A DNA stretch of 64,000 nucleotides from Acorus gramineus. Lineage: Eukaryota; Streptophyta; Magnoliopsida; Acorales; Acoraceae. How positions within the stretch are numbered: position 1 is the first letter of the stretch; every line of letters starts with the position of its first letter. The stretch covers positions 2,356,001 to 2,420,000 of the forward strand of contig CM060849.1 of assembly GCA_030737835.1 (NCBI GenBank). The letters are read 5' to 3'. The notes under the pieces are model-generated. The model ran no database searches and was not told where the DNA came from. It saw only the letters and a program-made list of their open reading frames with translations. Positions 9,177 to 20,140 of the stretch are shown here, piece after piece. The translations under genes were made by a program, and so were the position numbers.

Positions 9177-11974
9177 TGTTATATATGTGTCACTTTTAAC
9201 CTTCTGGTAACCATTGGGATATTTTGGCAGTTGTTCAGTTTTTTTCATTTTTCGATCGGAACCGCTAAAATTTTGGGCTTTAGCTATCACCCTGAGTTTG
9301 AGGGCTCCGAATGGAAATCTAACTGCATATTATGTGTCCTGGTGCCATTCTAAGCCACTCACAAAAATTTCATCGAATTCCGGTAACGTTTCAGAATTTC
9401 GCAGTTCCGAAGCGTATCCGGGTTTTGACCGAGCGAGAAGTCACTGGGAGACTTGACTTGGTCAAATGTGGGCCCATGACTTGGTCAACCCCCTTTGTTT
9501 TCTAGTGTGGATGGGTTGACCCTAGTCAAAGTGCACTTAAACCTAATTAATCCTAGCCTAAACCTAGTTTAACCTAATCTAAGTGTGGGTGTGAGAATGT
9601 GTGGTGGGTGTGTGAGTATAAAGAAATCCCACGACAACATCCCTCCTATTCATCATCTTCTCCAAATTTTCTCTCTCTCTCTCTCCCTCTCTTTAAAGCT
9701 CCCATATGATCTAGTAGGAGGTCTTGAAATCGAAAACCCTAAGAAGAGAAAGGATAGGTAAGGACCCGATCTACCTTCCAGTGGTCTCGGATTCAAATTC
9801 CCACATGTGTGACCCCTTCTCATGCCCTCTTTTCTCCCCTGTTTTCAGCCTTTCCTTGGCTGAGAGGAGATCTTGGTGGTGGTGGCCTTGGAGGTGGTGT
9901 TTCGGTGCGCTAAGAGAACCCGTTCTTCCTCCCCTTCCTTTCCTCTCCTAGGGTAAGCTTTCTTTCTTTCCTTTCCTTATTTAGATGCATGTTAAGAGGT
10001 GTTTTTGGGTATGTATGGCTTTCATGGTGGTTTGGGTGGCTGTTGCTGGCGGTTGGTGGCTGTTGGTGGCCGTCGGGGAGGTGGTAGGGTTGTCACAGGT
10101 AGGCTGGCAGCGCAGGCAAGCGAGCTGGCAGGCAGAGCAGGCATGCGCGCAGGCGTGCGCGCGGGTGGAGCATGAGTGTGCAGGTGCGGCGCGCTGGGCG
10201 CCGTGCCGGGGCGTGCGCGCGGGGCGCTGCGCAAAGGCGCAGTGCGTGTTGTGTGCGCGCGGTGAGGTGAGCGGGTGGTGTGCTCGGGGTGCTACGCTGG
10301 GGCGCAGGGCGTGCGGGTGTGCGCGCGAGTTGCGGCTCTGGGGCGCAATGAGCGCGCGGTGCACCCGGGGGGCTCGGCAGTGCGTCTGGGCGCGCGGGCT
10401 GGGGCGCGGCTGTGCGCCTGGGGTGGGTGGCCGTGCGTATGGCTGCCCGGGGGTTCGGGAGTGAGTCGGGGTGCTCGGACTCACTTGCGTACAGGATGTA
10501 TGTACGCTTGTCCGAGTGTTGGGTATTTTAGTGTATTTTTGTATATATTTGTGTATTTTGCTCACCGAGTTGATTACCCTGTCTTGCAGATCTTGACGGA
10601 CGGTCGCGCGACGACCCGGTTATTGGTGAGTGGGACAACCCAACCCAATGGGGAGGCGCTATATGCACTTGGGCGTATACCGTCCTCCCCTGGGGCACCA
10701 TAGTTTAATATTAACTTGTTTAATATGTAATCTATGCAAGCATGATTAATATGTAGTATGCATGCTACCCTAGACCTTGTATGTTAGGGACTTGCACTCT
10801 TAGGATATGTGTAAGAGCCATGCATCCTGTCACCATGTTCTCATGCTAGGAAGCCTCGACCTATGCATGCGTCCTATTAGTTTAAATTATTAAATTAAAT
10901 GTGAACTTGTGATATTTTAGCGTGCCTGAGGGAATATTAAGGGGCCTTGCGAGGTCAACATTGAGACCCGGGCTAGGGTACTCCGTGTTCCTTGTTTGGT
11001 TGTCGGGATATCCTATGTCGGGACCTCATGGTGCCTCCCAAGGTTTCTTTTCCAGATCATATTATAATACATGTCTCCCCGCATCTTAGTTATGCACCCT
11101 GGAGGAATTCTGAAGAATTTATGACATTTATAAGTTGAGATCGGTGTCGGCGGATCCGAGTGGATCGTATGCGTATGGATAGGCTGTTTCTGTTCCCTTC
11201 GTTGGATCCGTGTAGAGACTGCCCCAACGTTAGAAAGGCCGTCCCGTCAAAGGGCTCCCATCAGTAGGCACCTCCTGATTTGGATTCGGACTGTGCTGAA
11301 GTGTGGGACTAGGCCAAGCGGCTACGGAGTGGAGGAGAGACTATCGGTGGACCAAGGGTGATTAACAGCCTAGTCAGTCCCAATATCCTATGTCACCTAT
11401 TGAGGGGTGAGGGTGAGGGTGAGGGTGTGGTGGGTCGGCGATGTTGTGACCCACTGGATTGTGCATTTCCTGCCACTTAGAGGCTTTGATTTAATTGTGG
11501 TTAATATAAATCGTGATGCATGAGTTGTGCTATTCACTGAGCGTGTGGCTCACCCCTCGCATAATTTTTCTCCAGTTATCACTGAGTCGGACCGGAAGGA
11601 GGAGCTCCCCGAGGGATTTCATCAGTAGCGGAGCAGCGCCACGTCCCGCGAGTATTAGAGGCCATCAGCATCCCTTTTTAACTGTATGTAACATATTTCC
11701 GTGCTTGGGCACATGTTTGTATTATACTTGGACGTATTTGTGTATATTGGCTCTCACAGGACAGTTGATTATGTATCGAGTCTGTAGTATGTTTTTGAAT
11801 TACAGACTCAGTCTTTTAGCTTCCGCTATCTGTGTATATATCATGTCAGCCTTGCTTTCGTCTGTGTTGTCATTTTAGTTGTTGTTTAGAGTATGTTATT
11901 GATCTCCTGTATAGACTGCTGATATCATGTATACACCTGTCGCGTCCCAGGGACGGCCGCCCTGGGGTGTGACA
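9177..11974 (+). repeat. 5' LTR of the Gypsy element
   Basis: 2,798 bp. It starts TGTTATATATGTGTCAC and ends GGGGTGTGACA. Landmarks in order: a TATA-like element at 9617, a pyrimidine-rich leader, a CpG-rich block (about 9953-10589) with intron-like borders, a GGGTGA repeat at about 11403-11430, a hairpin at 11778-11809, and the GGACGGCCGCCC near-palindrome before the end. Confidence 0.93.
9617..9623 (+). promoter_or_regulatory. TATA-like element of the Gypsy 5' LTR
   Basis: TATAAAG followed about 30-60 bases later by a CT-rich leader. The same motif is at 20582-20588 in the 3' LTR. Confidence 0.55.
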
Positions 11975-11979
11975 AAAGT

Positions 11980-11992
11980 TGGTATCAGAGCC
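11980..11992 (+). other. Primer binding site, initiator tRNA-Met type
   Basis: TGGTATCAGAGCC lies five bases after the 5' LTR. It is complementary to the 3' end of plant initiator tRNA-Met, the usual primer for this group. Confidence 0.9.
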
Positions 11993-12082
11993 TAGTCCTG
12001 TCAGAGCAAATTGTAGAGATGAGTCCTAGGATTTCTATATGAGTATTCTGATCCTAGTGTCTGGTTTTCTTAGGTTGCTGAT

Positions 12083-13072
12083 ATGCCTCCTCGCAGAGGA
12101 CGGCGCGGACGTGGTCCCTCTCGACCTTTGGAGGTTTCCGGACCTACCAGAGGCGAGGATGCTACTGGAGAGTCCTCGGCCGTGAGGCCAGGATCGGCGC
12201 AGGAGCCTCCTGCCTGGGAGCGCGCGTTCACGCGGATAGCGGATTTGGTGGAGACCCAGACCAGGGCATTGGAGGCCCAGACGAGGGTGTTGGCTGAGCA
12301 GGCTAGAGAGATTCAGGAGCTGAGGGCGGCCCGTGATGCAGTTCCACAGGTCCCCTTGGTGGCAGATCCGCCTGTGGTACCCGATGTACCCCCAGTCCCT
12401 GTGGTGATTCCGGCGGTGAGAGTTCAGGATCGCCAGGAGAGGGAGGTGGAGCTGGAGGCTGCAGCGCGAGTGTAGCAGAGCAGCCTCGCTGCCTTTCTGA
12501 AGCTCCACCCTCCCGAGTTCCATGGCCAGACGGCGGATCCCCTTGCCCCAGAGCGCTGGTTGATGGAGGTGGATACGATCTTCTCGACCATGCATTGCAC
12601 CGACCGCCAGCGAGTCTCCCTGGCCACCTTTATGCTGAAGGGTAGCGCTGCTGACTGGTGGGCTACCCGATCAGTGGACATCCCCGAGGGAGTGGAGCAG
12701 CTTCTATGGGCGGGATTCCGGAGGTATTTCTTGGAGGAGTACTTCCCGTTCTCGACGCGCCAGATCGTGATGCAGGAGTTTGAGCAGCTGACGCAGGGCT
12801 CCATGTCTGTCGCTGACTACTCCACGCGCTTCATGAGGCTTTCCAGATTTGCCCCAGCCTTGGTGATGGATGAGGAGATGAGGTGCCGTCGTTTTGAGCT
12901 TGGTCTCAGCAGCGCCATTCGGGTGCATGTCACCTCCCAGGCTTTCACGAGGTACTCTGACTTGGTGTCTCGGGCGAAGACAGTCGAGCGAGACCTCAGG
13001 ATCCTCGTGAGGGTTTCGACCCCTTCGGCAGACCAGAGACCACCCAGGAGCTAGGACCAGGGACAGCGCAAG
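12083..13072 (+). pseudogene. Gypsy gag region, first part
   Basis: It begins MPPRRGRRGRG, basic and Gly/Arg-rich, followed by a helical stretch with ETQTRALEAQTRVLAEQAREIQELRAA, then the retrotransposon gag core (PPEFHGQTADPLAPERWL, FMLKGSAADWW, FRRYFLEEYFP, SVADYSTRFMRLSRFAP). This would form the capsid of the particle. The frame is broken here and an inserted LTR follows. Confidence 0.85.
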
Positions 13073-13077
13073 AAGAA

Positions 13078-16000
13078 TGTTATATTTGTGTCACTTTTAA
13101 CCTGCTGGTAACCGTTGGAGCGTCCTGGCAGTTTTTAAAATTTTTAGGGTTTTCGATCGGAACCGCTAATTTTTGGACTGTTAGCTATCGTCTGAGCTAG
13201 AGGACTCCGATTGGAAATCTGACTGCATATTTGGTGTCCTGGCGCCATTTTAGACCTCCCACGAAAATTTCATCGAATTCTGGCATCGTTTGCAAAAATT
13301 TCGCAGTTCCGGGGCGTATTCGGGTTTTTAAGTCGCGTTCTACTTAAAAGGAATTTAAAATCGAGTAGCACTATTCATCATCTTCCCGACTTCATCCCTC
13401 TCTCTCCCCTTCTCCGTTTTTCTTCCGTTTGAGCCCCTTAGACCCTTCAAAATCGAAAACCCAAAGCACGGGAAGTGTAGATCGGGTCCCGATCTACGCT
13501 CCGGTGTCTTCAAATCCGATTTCCGACGATCCTAGCCTCCCCGACCTCCTCTCTCTCTCCTCTGTTTCGAGCCAAATTGAGGGCCGTGATAGATCGGGGC
13601 GTGGGAGAGCCTTTGAGGAAGGTTTCGGCGCGCGAAGAGCTACCGAACGTCTCCCCCTCCCCTCGGTAAGCCTCCTTTCCCTCTTTCTCTTGCATAGATG
13701 AATGCTAGGGAGGTGGGTTTGGTGTTTGGGGGTGGTCGGCGGCAGTGGGGGTCGTCGGAGGGTGGTCGGAGGTGGTTGGAGGTGGTCGGTGGTCAAGGGA
13801 GGGGTGGTGGTGGCGCTCGGGCAGTGGCAGGTCGTCCGGGCCAAACAGCAGCAGCAGCAGCAGCCCAGGCGGCGCGCAGGTCGGGTGCGCGCGGGCAGGC
13901 GCGCGTGCGTGCGCGGGTGTGCGTATGCGCGGTGTGCGCGCGAGTGCGCGCGGGCCTGGTGCAGGGTGCTGGTCGTGCTGGGCGAGCGGGACGGGCTGGC
14001 AGTGCAGGCGTGCTCGGGCTGGGGGCCTCAGGCAGCACCGGCAGCGTGCGCAGGGGGCTGGCTGGGCGTGCGCGCGAGCATGCGCGCGGGCGGGCGCCGG
14101 GGGGGAGCTGGTCGTGCGGATGCCGTGTGCGTGGAGGCTGGAGGTCGAGCAGGCGGTGGGCACGGGTGCGTGCGAGGTGCGGCAAGGTGTGTGAGGTGCG
14201 CGCGGGGTGCGGCAAGGTGTGCGAGGTGCGTGCGAGGTGCGCGCGAGGTGCGGCAAGGTGTGCGAGGTGCGTGCGAGGTGCGCGCGAGGTGCGGCAAGAT
14301 GGCGGAGGTGCGTGCGAGGTGCGCGCGAGGTGCGGCAAGGTGGCGGAGGTGCGCGCGGGGTGCGCGCGGGGCGAGGCACTGCGCGCAGGGGCGTGCGGGG
14401 TGCCCCGGGAAGCTCGGCGGTGTGTCTCGGCGGCGGGCAGGGGCCCGGCGGTGCGCGGGGTGCCCGGGCCGAGGCGCGGCGGCGCGTCCGGGCGGTCGGG
14501 TGGCCGTGCGGGTGGTTGTCGGAGTGCTCGGGCTAGCGTGCGTGCGGGTCGTATGCACGTTTGCCCGAGTGTTGGGAGTTTAATTGTGGGTTTATGTATT
14601 TTGTAGTATTTGTGGATTTATACTTACCAAATAATACCCTGTCTTGCAGATCTCGACGGGCGGTCGCGCGACGACCCAGATACTGGTGAGTGGGACAATC
14701 CAACCCAGTAGAGAGGTGTTATACGCACTTGGGCGTATACCGACCTCTCCTGGGGCACCGTGGATTATATTAACCTGTAATAATATGTATTGCATGTGAG
14801 CATGATGAAAATGTAGAATGCATGCTACCCTAGGCTTTTCTGTTAGGGACTTGCACCCATAGGATATGCGTATGAGCCATGCAGCATGTCCCCTGGTTTT
14901 CATGCTAGGAAACCCCGGCCTATGCATGCGTCCTACTAGTTTAATTATTAAATTAAATGCTGGTATCTGTTAGATCGCATGCCTTAGGATAATATTATAG
15001 GGAGGAGCCTTGCGAGGTCAACGCTGAGACCCGTGTTAGGGTACTCCGTGTTCCTTGTTTGGTTGTCGGGATGTCCTGTATCGGGACCTCGGGCTGCCCT
15101 CCCAAGGTTCTAGTCCCAATAATATTATATGTAATGATTGTATGATTGGTATAATTATTAGTATAGTTGGTAGATATTATAGGGGAGGGGCCTTGCAAGG
15201 ACAGCGGTGAGACCCGGGTTAGGGTACTTCGTGTTCCTTGTTTGGTTGTCGGGGTATCCTATAACGGGAACTCACGCCGCCCTTCCGAGTTTCTTTCCCC
15301 CAATGATATTCCAGCCTTACTGATTTTTGTACATGTTCCCGCATCTTGATGATGCACCTGGTTGAATTCAGAGGAATTCATGACATTTGAGTTGTAATGA
15401 TATGTAGTTGGCGGATCCGAGTGGATCATATGCGTATGGATAGGCTGTTCTGTTCCCTGCGTTGGATTCGGTAGAGGCTACCCCCAGCGTTAGACAGGGC
15501 CTTCCTGACAGAGGGCTCCCATTAGTAGGCACCTCCTGATTTGGTTTCGGACTGTGCTGAATGTGGGAGTAGACCAGGCGGCCTACGGAGTGGAGGGAGA
15601 GACTATCGGTGGACCAAGGGTGACCAACAGCCTAGTCAGTCCCAAAATCCTATGTCACCCGTGGTAGGGTGAGGGTGAGGGTGTAGTGGGTTGGCGATGA
15701 GCGACCTACTGGATTTGTGAATAGATGATTATCAGTCCCAATAGCCTATGTCGCCCATGAATGGGTGAGGGTGAGGGTATGGTGGTTCGGCGAAGTACGA
15801 ACCACTGGTTTATGTTGTTATGTATTGATGGCTGGATAAATAATGGAATATTGGTAAATATTGTCTGTGATGCGTGGGTTGTGCTGTTCACTGAGCGTGT
15901 GGCTCACCCCTCGCACATGTTTTTCCCCAGTGGTCACTGAGCCTGAGCTAGAGCCGGAGCAGCAGTTGGAGCTTTCCGAGGGATTCCTTCAGTAGCGGAG

Positions 16001-16339
16001 CAGCGCTACGTCCGCGAGTACCAGAGGCTGTCAGCATCCCTTTCCTTGGCTGTATGTATTTTATTTCCGTGCTTGGCACGTGTTGGTATATGTTCAGTTG
16101 TATTTGTGTATATTGGCTCTCACAGGACAGATGATTGAGTATCGAGTCTGTAGAATGTTTATTCACAGATTCAGTCTTTTGCTTCCGCATTTGGTGTATA
16201 TATCATGTCAGTCCCTTTTGTTGCATGTGTGTCATTCTAGTTGTCTGTGTATGATATATATTATTGACCTCCTGTGTAGGCTTCTGATTTGATATATACA
16301 TTTGCCGCGTCCCTGGGTTGGCCGCCCTGGGGCGTGACA
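13078..16339 (+). mobile_element. Solo LTR inserted in the gag region of the Gypsy element
   Basis: 3,262 bp, TGTTATATTTGTGTCAC to GGGGCGTGACA, flanked by the 5-bp duplication AAGAA at 13073-13077 and 16340-16344. Same orientation and same superfamily as its host, but a clearly different subfamily: the CpG-rich block is longer and built partly of 41-bp tandem repeats, and the GGGTGA repeat module is doubled (15665, 15765). No internal region remains, so LTR-LTR recombination is inferred. Confidence 0.92.
14165..14400. repeat. 41-bp tandem repeat in the CpG-rich block of the solo LTR
   Basis: The word GGCAAG recurs at about 14181, 14211, 14252, 14293 and 14334, giving one 30-bp and three 41-bp steps. 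The units are made of GTGCGNGCGAGG variants. The array produces long overlapping ORFs in several frames that are not genes. Confidence 0.8.
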
Positions 16340-17223
16340 AAGAAGAGGCCCCGCTTTGATTAGTTAGCGGCTGCCTCTCCTCCAATAGATGTGGTGCCAG
16401 CGCGAGGTCTAGCACCCATCGCGGCGGTGCCAGTTCAGGCCAGGCGACCGGAGACGCGGCGCTGTTACCACTGTCAGCGCATCGGGCATATCTTGTATAA
16501 TTGCCCTGATGCTGGCCGACCCCGCGTGCTGCCTCCGCAGCAGCAGCAGCCTCAGCGTCAGCAGCAGCAGCCACAGGGTGGCCGAGCTGACCAGAGGAGG
16601 CAGCCAGCGCAGCCGGCGAGGCGTGCCCCTGCTCCTCAGCCGCAGTTTGTTCAGGGCCGAGTGGCAGCGCTTTCGGCAGAGGAGGCTCAGGCATCAGGCA
16701 GCGTGGTCCGAGGTATTGTTCAGATCTCCCAGCTCCCTGCTTATGTGTTATTCGATTTCGGAGCCACGCACCCGTTCGTGTCTCCCGCTTTTGCGAGACG
16801 GATGGGCGTGGCATCCGCCCCTTTAGATGCTATCCTAGAGATATCATTGCCCGTAGGAGACCGTATTCTCCTCCGTTCTGTGTACCGAGGGTGTACGGTG
16901 GTGGTTGCGGAGCATGAGTTTCCGGTGGAGTTGGTGGAGCTCGCTATGACGGACTTTGATGCCATCCTGGGAATGGATTGGCTTGCAGCTAGTCACACCA
17001 GCATCGACTGTTTTGCCAAGTCGGTGTCTTTCCACCTTCCGGGTCGGAGGTCCTTCCAGTTCGTGGGCGATCGTGACGTAGCCCCTTTGGGGTTCGTGTC
17101 GTCCATCCAGGCGTGGAGACTCCTTCAGGGAGGATGCGAGGGCTTTCTGGCGTACATTGCTCAGGAGGATGCACCGCTGCAGGCAGATATCAGTCAGACT
17201 CCGGTCGTGGCAGAGTATCCCTA
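16340..17223 (+). pseudogene. Gypsy gag end and protease region
   Basis: After the inserted LTR, gag resumes with a Gln/Pro-rich stretch and a CCHC knuckle (CYHCQRIGHILYNC, about 16463-16504). The aspartic protease region follows: YVLFDFGATHPFVS near 16741 and the flap/core motif DAILGMDWL near 16959. The protease would process the polyprotein. Broken. Confidence 0.85.
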
Positions 17224-20092
17224 GGTTTTCCCCAATGATCTTCCGGGATTACCGCTGGATCGCGCGATCGAGTTTGAGATAAATCTGATTCCGGGGACCG
17301 AGCCAATTTTGAGAGCTCCGTACCGGATGGCCCCTGCAGAGCTGAGGGTGCTCAAGGAGCAGTTGGAGGAGTTGCTGGAGAAGGGCTTCGCACGTCCGAG
17401 TGTTTCTCCGTGGGGAGCCCCTGTTCTGTTCGTCCGGAAGGACGGTTCGCTGCGGCTTTGTATCGATTCCAGGCAGCTGAACAAGCGGACCGTAAAGAAT
17501 AAGTATCCCTTGCGGCGGATTGATGATCTGTTTGATCAGCTCCAGGGAGCGCGAGTCTTTTTTAAGATCGATCTCCGCTCGGGCTACTATCAGCTGAAGA
17601 TCCGGGAGTCAGACATTCCGAAGACGGCCTTTCGTACCCGGTATGGGCACTACGAGTTCAGAGTACTGCCGTTCGGGTTGACGAATGCGCCGGCGGCCTT
17701 CATGGATCTGATGAACCGGGTGTTTCGGCCCTTCCTCGACTCCTTTGTGGTAGTATTCATCGATGACATATTGGTGTACTCGAGGAGTCTTGAGGAGCAC
17801 GCTCACCATCTTCGCACTGTCTTGGAGACTTTGGCCAGACATCAGTTGTTCGCCAAGTTCAACAAGTGCGAGTTCTGGTTGGAGCGTATGGCCTTTCTGG
17901 GCCATGTGATTTCCGGCGAGGGCATATCTGTGGACCCGGAGAAGACGCTCGCCGTGTCGAATTGGCGTCGACCGTCGAACCCCACAGAGATTCGGAGCTT
18001 CCTGGGCTTGGCGGGTTATTACAGGAGGTTTGTCGAGGGTTTCTCGAAGATAGCTGTACCTCTTACCCGCCTCACTCGGAAGGATGTCCGGTTCGAGTGG
18101 TCCCCTGCTTGCGAGGAGAGCTTCCTAGAGCTGAAGCGAAGGCTCACCTCAGCGCCAGTTCTTACCCTTCCGTCTGGGAGTGGTGAGTTCGCAGTTTACA
18201 CTGATGCATCGCAGTTGGGTGTGGGTTGCGTCCTGATGCAGCACGGTAAGGTTGTGGCTTACGCGTCGCTTCAGTTGAAGCCCCATGAGCAGAATTACCC
18301 CACCCACGACCTTGAGTTGGCAGCGATCATCTTTGCGCTGAAGATGTGGAGGCATTACCTCTATGGCGAGGAGTTCGAGCTCTTTATTGATCATAAGAGC
18401 TTGACATATTTGCAGTCCCAGCCAGAGCTCAACATGCGTCAGAGACGTTGGGTCGAGTTCCTGAAGAACTATGATTGTGACATCGCTTACCATCCGGGTA
18501 AGGCGAATGTTGTGGCGGATGCTCTCAGCAGGCAGCCCTTGGGCATGGCCGCCCACATGGCTGTACGTCGTTGGAGGCTTCTGGAGGAGGCCGCTTGCTG
18601 GATCAGTGTTCGAGAGACTCTTGCGGGTGGCTTTTTGGCCAGGCTAGTGGTGCAGCCAGTTCTTCTCGACGAGATCCGCACGGCTCAGGGTCAAGATCCG
18701 CATTTTATAGCCCTCTCTGAGGGCATCGCCCGGGGCGAGCGTCCGGACTACCAGATTCGCGAGGACGGGATCCTGCGGTTCAGAGGCCGAGTATGCATTC
18801 CTGATGACGCAGAGCTGAAGCAGAAGATTCTGGACGAGGCCCATCGTTCGAGGTACACAGTGCATCCTGGTGGCACGAAGATGTACAGGGGCCTTCGTCG
18901 TGGCTACTGGTGGCGCGGGATGAAGACGGATATTGCCCGTTTCGTTGCCCGATGCTTAGTATGCCAGCAGGTGAAGTCAGAGCATCAGCGCCCTGCGGGG
19001 AAGCTGCAATCCATTGAGATCCCTCAGTGGAAGTGGGAGCAGATCACCATGGACTTCGTCTCGGGTTTGCCGAGGTCACGTTCAGGTCGCGATGCCATCT
19101 GGGTGATCGTCGACCGGCTGACGAAGTCCGCCCATTTCCTCCCCATCCGACTGACCGATTCTCTGGACACCCTGGCGCAGTTGTTTGTCTCCGAGATTGT
19201 TCGTCTCCATGGCACTCCCGTCAGCATCATTTCCGATCGAGACGCGCGTTTTACTTCGAGGTTCTGGCGTAGCCTCCAACACGCCCTTGGTACGAACCTC
19301 CACTTCAGTACAGTGTTTCATCCGTAGACGGACGGCCAGTCAGAGAAGACGATTCAGACCCTGGAGGACATGCTGTGAGCCTGTGTTCTCGATTTTGGGG
19401 GCAGTTGGGAGAGGCACCTTCCGTTGGTGGAGTTTGCCTACAACAACAGCTACCACTCGAGTATCCGGATGGCTCCTTACGAGGCGCTCTATGGCCGCAG
19501 CTGCAGGTCCCCCTTGTGTTGGGACGAGGTCAGAGAGCGCCAGTTGGAGGGACCAGAGGTCATTCACCAGACCTCAGAGATGATGAAGACGATTCGCGAG
19601 CGTATCCGAGTCGCTCAGAGTCGTCAGAAGAGCTACGCCGACCGTCGTCGCCGTGAGCTCGCCTTCAAGGTTGGTGATCATGTCTTCTTGAAGGTGTCCC
19701 CGATGAAGGGCATCTTCCGTTTCGGTGTGCGGGGCAAGCTGAGTCCGCATTTCATTGGGCCGTTCCTCATCCTCGAGCGAGTTGGGGAGGTGGCCTATCG
19801 CATAGCTCTGCCCCCACAGTTGGCTCAGGCCCATGACGTCTTCCATGTCTCGCAGCTGAGGCGCTACGTCCACGATCCTGCTCACGTCATCCCGTTCGAG
19901 CCGCTCGTCTTCGAGCTGGACTTGTCATTCGTGGAGCAGCCGATTGAGATCATGGACCGCCGCGAGAAGAGGCTACGCACCAAGACCATCCTGTTAGTCA
20001 AGGTGCGATGGCAGCACCGTTCTGGTGTCGAGGCTACTTGGGAGCTCGAGGACGCCATGCGTGACGCGTATCCGCATCTTTTCCCTTCTTAG
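17224..20092 (+). pseudogene. Gypsy pol region: reverse transcriptase, RNase H, integrase, chromodomain-like tail
   Basis: RT motifs: [20 protein letters not shown] (about 17457), [25 protein letters not shown] and the active-site FIDDILVYS near 17757. RNase [15 protein letters not shown] near 18195 and DHKSLTYL. Integrase: zinc region [10 protein letters not shown] with CLVCQQVK (about 18860-18970), core with MDFVSGLP, then a GPY-like segment HFIGPFLILERVGEVAYRIALP (about 19750). The tail near 19930-20090, with LVKVRWQHRSGVEATWELE, is chromodomain-like. Broken in a few places. Confidence 0.9.
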
Positions 20093-20127
20093 ATGTTCTT
20101 GTATTTATTTTGAGGACAAAATTTCCT

Positions 20128-20140
20128 AAGGGGGGGAAAA
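20128..20140 (+). other. Polypurine tract of the Gypsy element
   Basis: AAGGGGGGGAAAA lies directly before the 3' LTR start and is the expected plus-strand primer. Confidence 0.85.

Noticed and set aside
9981-10565. ORFs of 142-194 codons in the Gypsy 5' LTR, with similar ones at 20700-21761, 35295-36199 and 39931-40500
   Set aside because: They recur only where the LTR block recurs, and frame and sequence change from copy to copy.
11403-11434. GGGTGA repeats as interstitial telomere or CRISPR-like array
   Set aside because: Plant telomeres are TTTAGGG. The runs are short, sit at a fixed place in each LTR and have no spacer structure.
13698-14606. Overlapping ORFs of about 300 codons on both strands
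   Set aside because: They lie in the CpG-rich tandem-repeat block of a solo LTR. Stop codons are rare there in all frames because of composition, and the translations are Arg/Ala/Cys strings.
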